Below, one piece after another: positions 1 through 64,000 of a stretch of 64,000 bases of DNA. The notes beneath the pieces were generated by a model, which was given only the letters and a program-made list of their open reading frames with translations, ran no database searches and was not told where the DNA came from. Source of the DNA: Amorphochlora amoebiformis (taxonomy: Eukaryota > Cercozoa > Chlorarachniophyceae); contig BAAHQB010000056.1 in NCBI GenBank assembly GCA_054601695.1, forward strand, positions 558,001-622,000. Direction: 5' to 3'. The stretch's first letter is position 1. The number at the start of each line of letters is the position of its first letter. The position numbers and the translations under genes are program-made.

Positions 1-372
1 AGGAGAGAGAGAGAGCGACGTCATGAGAGAGAGAGAGAGAGCGATGTCAGGAGAGAGAGAGAGCGATGTCAGGAGAGAGAGAGAGAGCGATGTCAGGAGA
101 GAGAGAGAGAGAGCGATGTCAGGAGAGAGAGAGAGAGAGAGCGATGTCAGGAGAGAGAGAGAGAGACGATGTCAGGAGAGAGAGAGAGCGATGTCAGGAG
201 AGAGAGAGAGAGAGCGATGTCAGGAGAGAGAGAGAGAGCGTTGTCAGGAGAGTGAGAGAGAGAGCGATGTCAGGAGAGAGAGAGAGAGCGATGTCAGGAG
301 AGAGAGAGAGCGATGTCAGGAGAGAGAGAGAGAGAGCGATGAAAGGAGAGAGAGAGAGCGAAGAGAGGGTGA
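1..372. repeat. GA-rich minisatellite with GCGATGTCAGG units
   Basis: About a dozen copies of a 25-35 bp unit, a GAGAGA run followed by GCGATGTCAG, vary in the length of the GA run. Reading frames through it give only Arg/Glu/Ser repeats and are not genes. It is probably intronic or upstream of the first exon at 467. Confidence 0.9.
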
Positions 373-466
373 GCTCATATTCGGACATTGGAAGCGTGAG
401 AATGAGAGAGATGGGAGAGGTGGAGAGATTGTGTGTTTTTTGAGAGTCTGGAGGTGTGTAGGTCAG

Positions 467-8914
<8,448 letters not shown>

Positions 8915-9762
8915 GGCCAATGCATTTGGGACGACATCGGAGATACTAGAGATAGGCTTGGGCTCATACTAGTGATAGGGAAGATGTTGCATTTCCAAGG
9001 CTTTAAGTTAAACTGGTCGATCTGCCAAAATCCGGATCATTGAATATCTATGACTAGATGACTAGATGAGGTTAAGGTACCTATAGACTAGATAGATAGG
9101 TACAGAGCTAGCGAGTATTAGTAGGGTAAATCTCGCACTTCTAGATTTGGTATAAGTAATCTAGGTAATGAGTTTGTGAACCGCTAGTCGATGAACGACC
9201 ATTATCTAGAGATTATATATCTAGTATATATATATATATATATATGCATCATCTCTACGAGTCTAGCCAATACTCTATTGTACATCTACTAGATCTATGA
9301 GTCTAGCCATATGACTAGATATGATTCTAAATGATTCAGCGGATGGCGTAGTGCTCTAGGTGCTAGTATGCTAAATTAAGTTACTCTAGTTACTAGTTCT
9401 AGTACTAGTAGTAGTTACACTGGTTACTACAATCTAGCCATATGTATACTATCTAGACTAGCTAGATCTAGACCATCTCTAGATCTAACAAGTAGGAAAA
9501 GCTCGAAATTATAATAGGCTAGATAGGTAATTATAATTATCTGGATTATAATCAATCTAGTCATATCATACACTCGGAATAAAGAATTTGCTGCCATGCA
9601 CTTTTCTGTTTTTAAATATGAACGTCTTGGGACCATTTAAACCACCGTGGCCGAGCCTACATGTACATGTAGAGGTTACATTTTAGCCATATGTTTGCAA
9701 ATATATAATATGTAAAAAATATGCATCTCGTATACTTATAAACGTAAAATAATATAAATACG

Positions 9763-9800
<38 letters not shown>

Positions 9801-9811
9801 CATATATATAT

Positions 9812-9849
<38 letters not shown>

Positions 9850-9869
9850 TACATACTAGACATATGTTA

Positions 9870-9909
<40 letters not shown>

Positions 9910-10059
9910 TAGATCTATATGACACATATACATATTTATGGAAAGCATGTCTATATGTACATTCAACATTTGTATTTAATCAGAACACTCATATATATAT
10001 ATATATATATAGTCATAAATGTATAAATATATACAACATGTGTACATTTACATTTTACT

Positions 10060-10109
<50 letters not shown>

Positions 10110-10159
10110 AATGTATTCATATATATACAAAATTACAGGTCGCGTGCAAGTGAATGGTA
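8915..10159. other. Convergent intergenic spacer, CTAG-rich
   Basis: This lies between the stop of the plus-strand membrane gene and the stop of the minus-strand EF-hand gene. From 8915 to about 9500 it is rich in CTAGAT, ACTAGT and TCTAGA words with almost no TA microsatellite; TA tracts resume at 9768-10110. Short reading frames here have no family-like features. I see no RNA gene. It probably holds both 3' ends and terminator signals. Confidence 0.55.
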
Positions 10160-11866
10160 TTAGGTCCGTCGTGTAATCCCGAAGTACTCCAATAGAGCCA
10201 CTTCGAAGTCCGAAGGGGAACCGAAAGGGTTCCATCCGACGTTGTCTAGCATCTTCATCCATTCTGAAACACAGGTTCATCGGAAACCAAATTCTTCCAC
10301 AGATAGATAACCACATGTTTAGATAATCTGAGGTAAACCTTGATGGTCAACATTTCCGTCGGCGGGCCTGCCGCTCACTCTCCCATCCAGCTTTTTGATG
10401 ACATCCAATAACTTCTTTTTCTGGGGTATCGACACCGAGAAAGATTCTTAAGAAGGGCCCAGATAAGGGAGGGAGCAGGAAGGGAAAAGAGGGAAAGAAT
10501 AGGAGGGAGGAATGAAGCGAGAGAGCGACGGACAGGAGACATATAAACAGAGAGAAAAAGCAGACATGGGAAGAAGGGAAAGGGAAAGGGAAAGATAAAG
10601 AGAGGGGAACGTGAATGATGAAAGGACTACATCCCAGCTTGTATTGTTAGTCAGTTAATAGGTCTCTCACCAGATCCACATCCAAATTTGGGACAGTCAG
10701 ATTTACGAGGAGCTGGAAAACTACAATTATCAACAACAGCAGAACGGCTGGCATTAAAGAAAAAAAAAGCATATACCTCCAAATCTTGGAAGCTCATCCT
10801 ACGACCGTCCACGGACATTACATTGAACAAAGTTTCCATTCGTTCCGAGGGCTCAGCGAATGCGATATCTAGGGCATTGGAGTCGATACGGTTAACTACA
10901 GCGTCTGATGGTTGCTATGTTTTTCCTTGTTTCGATATCTACTTACCGTTGAGTCTGAGGATAACCTCGATTAAGTCGATATGGAGGTCCCCGTCAGCGT
11001 CGAAGAGCTTCATCCAGTTGTTAAGCACGTCATCGATCTTTTGCTTGCTCTCAAGGGGGAAGTTACACCCGGTGAAGATAGTATAATAGACACCCTTCAT
11101 CCTTTAACATATTAGATTCAGAATTCGGCAATAGGAAGTCAAAAGAGGGGATATTACGTCTCTTTCTTTATGCTCGGGGCCTAGAATGCAAAAGTCAAGT
11201 TAGTAAAGATGCAAGATATGAAGGATTTATGTGATACCCCGCTGCTCAGCTTAAAAAACTTATCGTAGATCGCCTCGAGCTCCTTGGGAGTAACTGCATG
11301 CCCACAATTAACCGAAGTTCAAATAAAATCTCAGCCCCCATCCCAAAACTGACTGGCATCTAGACCTAAACTTTCGAGACATATTCATGTTCACGTGGGT
11401 AGATTTTCGGTCGTATGAGGACATTATCCCGCTTTCTGGAAATGCATAAGTGCAAAGTACTTACATTTGATTGAAGGGCATAGCGATATCTTGTACAGTA
11501 TGCTGTTTTTGAACTTGAAAAAATCTGCTTGCATCAACTTGTGAGCCTGAACCAATTCAAGTTGAGCAAAAATTAATCAGCTTAATCAATTGGTGGTCAT
11601 TTCACCGCCATAAGAAGCTTATGTTCATCTCTTCCATTCAGATATTTCCTAAATTATGGATATAAGCTGCGAATTTGGCGTGTGAAAGGGTTGGTTTACC
11701 ACATTGCATAGCACACACTCCCGAGAGCGATTCCTGCGGCCTGTACGAACCGAAATCCGCGTAAAAATCAGACTAACGAAGGGATGAAATATATATAATA
11801 TATATATATCAAATCACTTACAAGTCCTCCTCCAAAATACTTCAAATCGCTCTTTTTAACCTCCAT
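10160..11866 (-). CDS. EF-hand calcium-binding protein with N-terminal hydrophobic helix
   Basis: Eleven exons join without a phase break to 792 nt, 263 aa: 11822-11866, 11700-11740, 11606-11648, 11465-11546, 11238-11293, 11158-11180, 10947-11101, 10777-10895, 10671-10712, 10339-10420, 10160-10263. Seen: a glycine-rich hydrophobic helix near residues 12-29 (YFGGGLAAGIALGSVCYAM), then a basic stretch, then TPKELEAIYDKFFKLSS. A canonical EF-hand loop follows (DADGDLHIDLIE, acidic at positions 1, 3, 5, 9 and 12), then a weak loop (SVDGRRMSFQDLE) and a last half-loop (ADGNVDHQEWMKML). The C-terminus is DFEVALLEYFGITRRT. Known: such loops bind calcium. Inferred: a membrane-anchored calcium sensor; the early part resembles calcineurin-B-like sensors but lacks their usual N-terminus. 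Start chosen as the first ATG, 239 bp from the divergent exonuclease gene. Confidence 0.8.
10441..10620. repeat. Purine-rich (GA/GGGA) tract in EF-hand gene intron
   Basis: An AAGGGAGGGAG-type purine tract on plus, a pyrimidine tract in the sense of the gene, sits between exons 9 (10671-10712) and 10 (10339-10420). It is a likely extended polypyrimidine tract upstream of the exon-10 acceptor. Confidence 0.6.
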
Positions 11867-12105
11867 CTTATGCTTCGGACTGCTGTGCAACGAGTGTGAC
11901 ACGACAGTCGCGAATATTCTTGTTTTGTCACGCGACGTCGGCCACGTCTTAAGATACGAAATAATAAATTTATAATACAATATCTTAATAATTCGGACTT
12001 GCCAAGAAATAATGCCCTGGGGGAGAGGCGGATGCCTTTCTCACCTCGACACTATATAGACGCTCTATAGACGCCCAGGGCCGAATGAGAGTGTGAAAAT
12101 ACCAA
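11867..12105. promoter_or_regulatory. Divergent promoter between EF-hand and exonuclease genes
   Basis: The two start codons are 239 bp apart on opposite strands. The interval lacks long TA microsatellites and has GC-richer parts (CACGCGACGTCGGCCACGTC), an AT-rich middle (AATAATAAATTTATAATAC) and a CACTATATAGACG stretch 50 bp before the exonuclease ATG. This is inferred to be a bidirectional promoter; no transcription start is known. Confidence 0.55.
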
Positions 12106-25907
<13,802 letters not shown>

Positions 25908-27309
25908 CCGTAGGCTAGTTCAAGTAGTTAGTTAGTATCGCTGCTATTGTTGTATTAATGTCAGTCCGTCGTGATGATATTTTTTAGATATCCTAGTAAA
26001 TATCGGTCATTGAAACCTTCAGAAGTAATCGATCGATCTACCATATTCGTTATTGAAAAAGAAAATAGATAGAGAAAGAAATACACAGAAGCAAGTGAAT
26101 AGTACTGGTCTTCATTCAATGATTTTCGCTGTAAGTGTATGCAAGTGTAGAAATATAGGGCTGAGTCGCGATATTATGCACTTAGAATTATGAGTAAAGA
26201 CTAAAGAGAATACTTGAATAAGTATCTCTCGATCATTCTCTACATTCTCTAGATTTAGCGCTGAACGTTTTCATTAGCGTGTATATATATATATATATAT
26301 ACAATAGGAAAACTAAGGAGAAAATGATACGTATATCGGCGATATGCGCCCGCTCGTGTGTTACACACGCACCAACACACGTACGACACGACATACGTAC
26401 CAAAATACGTACGACACAACGTACGTATCAGCATACTACATACGACACAAAGTACGTACCAGTATACGTACGAACCAACGTTGACATGCATTCGTACGAA
26501 CGATAAGTCAATGTTGTATACAACATACGTACCACTATTGACAGTACGTATCAATCAGTGATCATAATATATCTTGCGTACAAAACATTGCTTATTCGGG
26601 CGATATTCATATACGCTAGATACGTACTAACGATCGGCATGCACTAGATACAGCGTATGTACACATTTAAGTCTAGACGTACAGTGACGTATACGTACAC
26701 GTAACTTGGCACGTTTTTTCCGTACGTATAAATGTATTGTATGTCTAGTATGTACTTTTTAGTATACGGGGTACATACTTATACTAGTTGTACAAGTCGT
26801 TATAGGTTCGTGCGTGTACTACTGTCGTACGTAAACGAACGTATACATCAATACGAACGTATACTCGTGTACAATACGTATACGTACTTGTACTAACATA
26901 CGTGTATACGTATGTTAATAAAATTATGATACTAGATGTAGAGATATATCTAGTGGTATATGATATATACTAGTATAATATTCTGGATATTGTACTACGA
27001 CTAGTACGAGTATTTTACTAGTTTTAAACGGACTCACATATCTAGATATAGGTATCTCTATACCTAGCATATCCATCTGGATCATACTAGAACTAGACTA
27101 GTAGAAAGCCTAGAATGATATCATGATCTAGATGTCACCTAGGTCTAGTAGGTCACATGAATCAAAGTTACATATTACAGTGATAATCTGGATTTTTTGT
27201 GGGCACTACTTGGTGTTTAGATCTATAATGCGGAATTATGGGCCAGTGCAGATCACTACATGCTATGTAAGCCCAAGCCCTCACGTCGTCCCCTTGAACA
27301 TCAATAACA
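25908..27309. other. Convergent intergenic spacer, TACGTA- and CTAG-rich
   Basis: The spacer lies between the exonuclease stop and the UBE3A-like stop. From 26340 to 26900 it is dense in ACGTAC/GTACGT words (palindromic TACGTA); from 26930 to 27140 it is dense in CTAGAT/ACTAGT. There are almost no long TA tracts. Short frames of about 60-100 codons here show no domain features. No tRNA- or rRNA-like structure was seen. Confidence 0.55.
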
Positions 27310-30717
<3,408 letters not shown>

Positions 30718-30891
30718 CCTTCCATCCTATTCAACAGACCACGTTAGTATACCCCACCGCACACGCACAAAACACACGCACGAGGGGCTGGATCCACAGA
30801 CCTCTTGGAACCTTCCCTGATATTTATTCGGCCGAAAAGAATATATCGCGGGTTGCTGGGCGCTGTCTGTCCTCCCACCCATACACTCCAA
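30718..30891. promoter_or_regulatory. Divergent promoter between UBE3A-like and DDX60-like genes
   Basis: Only 174 bp separate the two start codons. The interval is GC-richer than introns, with a CACACGCACAAAACACACGC stretch and a weak TATTTATTCGG, and it has no microsatellite. This is inferred to be a shared bidirectional promoter holding both 5' leaders, so co-regulation of the two genes is possible. Confidence 0.6.
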
Positions 30892-51536
<20,645 letters not shown>

Positions 51537-52139
51537 TTAACTTACAGTTACTAATAGAGTAGTAGATCTTGGAAGCCGTAATCGCCAAGCTAACTTAAAG
51601 TAGTACTAGTAATAGATCTTGGAAGCCATGATCGCCAAGCAAACTGCGTTATAATTATCAAGGCGATTGCCAAAATTTCAAACTGTGAACTTGGTAAAGT
51701 CAAACGGCGGGCTATAACTGTATAAACTGGACTCCAAATGGGGTAATATGATATCGATATATAAAGGAATTTTAAAATTTCGTCAATTCCTGTCCGAATA
51801 TTTCAGTCAACCAATATTTCTGGAAAGATTGGATAAACTACAACACAATAGGCTGGCTACCGTACGGAAATTTGTGCAAATTGACCCAGTAGAGACTGTG
51901 TTACTACTGTACTAAATCTAGTAAATACTGATCTGGATAAACGACTGCTTGACCAGCGACCCAGCCGCTCATATTTTAGTATTCTTGTCTTGTGTACCAA
52001 TGATTCATGTAACTAGTCTCTGAGTCATGATTAACATTACAACAATTGATAACAACTGGTTAGGTAGAGCTTCAAGTTAAAACTTATTCTAGCTATTATA
52101 TTGTATCTAGAGTGTTGACATGATCATACTAGTCATAAG
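51537..52139. other. Convergent intergenic spacer, CTAG-rich, with a short direct repeat
   Basis: The spacer lies between the DDX60-like stop and the FPGS stop. There is no TA microsatellite. Two copies of TAGATCTTGGAAGCCGTAAT (second with CATGAT) are followed by CGCCAAGC, at 51563 and 51612. Many ACTAGT, TCTAGT and CTAG words are present. No RNA gene or coding frame was seen. It resembles the other two convergent spacers. Confidence 0.6.
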
Positions 52140-62791
<10,652 letters not shown>

Positions 62792-62958
62792 CGCGTCCTT
62801 TTTGACAACGTCCCGCGGCTGTCCCATGTTAACATAGGTGACATTGCAGGGTGACAGGATGTTCCGGAAGCCAGATGGCACGTGTGTGTATATATCCCAT
62901 TGGGATATATCAAACATTAAGCTCCAATATAGCCCTCGTGACCCGAACGGCTAGGATG

Positions 62959-63294
62959 ATAGCCCGGACAAGGCGCGCGCCAGAGTGGTCTGCCGGGAAA
63001 TATCCACTGTTTGAGGAGGCTCAAGCAGGCCTATGGAGCGATCGAAAGTGCAGGAATGAAGGCGAGGGAAGTTTGGCGAGTTTCAAGTATTATTACGTGG
63101 AGGCGTGGGAGCTCCGGTCGTTCTCATGTGACATCTCCGCTTTCGAGTGATTTGAGGGCTCTAAGACCGATTTGTGTGGTTGTCAGAAATGGGAGGTGGG
63201 AGGGCGCAAGGGATGAGAAGGCAGACGTGCGGAGTTTTAATGTGATGCTTGTTTTTTTTGAGAGAGTGGTTGAGGGTTGTAGTGGAAGGATGTA
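62959..63294 (+). CDS. Candidate coding start of a further gene, PPR-like in part
   Basis: One frame stays open from about 62959 to 63294 in GC-richer sequence. It contains [20 protein letters not shown] and, later, [20 protein letters not shown]. These faintly resemble pentatricopeptide helices (AY.x(2).SAG and SFNVML patterns). A second frame ([18 protein letters not shown]) is also open, and donor-like GTTTGG occurs after AGGGAA at about 63073. A possible next exon is 63656-63714 ([19 protein letters not shown]). The alternating gene order predicts a plus-strand gene here. The assignment is weak, and the gene would continue beyond the window. Confidence 0.25.
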
Positions 63295-63310
63295 CATTAT
63301 ATGTCTGTCT

Positions 63311-63956
<646 letters not shown>

Positions 63957-64000
63957 CATATGTATTTCTTAACCTTAGTCTCATTAGATCTCTTTTCCTA

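Noticed and set aside
9427-9636. 69-codon minus-strand frame in the first convergent spacer
   Set aside because: No domain, no splice partners, and the sequence is made of CTAG-rich words like the rest of the spacer.
10647-10712. Read-through end of the EF-hand gene with a stop at 10647-10649
   Set aside because: A good GTGAGA donor at 10670 leads in phase to two further family-like exons (10339-10420, 10160-10263), so the total closes at 792 nt.
26255-26561. Overlapping frames of 67-99 codons on both strands in the TACGTA-rich spacer
   Set aside because: The palindromic repeat has few stops in any frame. The translations are low-complexity and share no features with known proteins.

Overview
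The window looks like nuclear DNA of a eukaryote with intron-dense, compact genes. Every gene I could rebuild is split by GT-AG introns, stops are standard (TAA, TGA), and coding exons are GC-richer islands in a sea of (TA)n, (CT)n/(GA)n and TTAGGG-like repeats. The gene set (UBE3A-type HECT ligase with an AZUL zinc domain, DDX60-type helicase, eukaryotic folylpolyglutamate synthase, DEDDh exonuclease, membrane-anchored EF-hand protein) suits a unicellular eukaryote (protist or early-branching lineage). I cannot name the species from the sequence.

I joined exons by hand, requiring AG/GT boundaries, continuous reading phase and family-like protein sequence. Layout: (1) 1-8914, probable plus-strand membrane-protein gene (start upstream of the window) with large repeat-filled introns. 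(2) 10160-11866, minus, EF-hand protein with an N-terminal hydrophobic helix, 11 exons, 263 aa. (3) 12106-25907, plus, DEDDh exonuclease preceded by an array of near-identical 39-42 nt lysine-rich mini-exons. (4) 27310-30717, minus, UBE3A-like HECT E3 ligase, 3 exons, 838 aa. (5) 30892-51536, plus, DDX60-like Ski2-type DExH helicase, about 30 exons and about 2,300 aa, with one junction unresolved. (6) 52140-62791, minus, folylpolyglutamate synthase, 16 exons, 524 aa. (7) from about 62960, plus, a weak candidate gene that runs out of the window.

The genes alternate strictly in direction (+ - + - + - +?). Divergent neighbours start only 174-239 bp apart and so share short GC-richer promoters. 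Convergent neighbours are separated by 0.6-1.4 kb spacers that are mostly free of long TA tracts and rich in CTAG and TACGTA words. Nearly all the TA microsatellite lies inside introns.

The most unusual theme is exon-edge duplication. In several genes a piece of an exon, together with its splice acceptor or donor, has been copied in tandem 2 to about 12 times with (TA)n between the copies. One case in the exonuclease gene produced a phase-0 array of mini-exons that could be spliced in any combination. The genes do not form one pathway; they cover ubiquitin ligation, RNA or nucleic-acid surveillance, folate retention, calcium binding and 3'-5' exonuclease activity.
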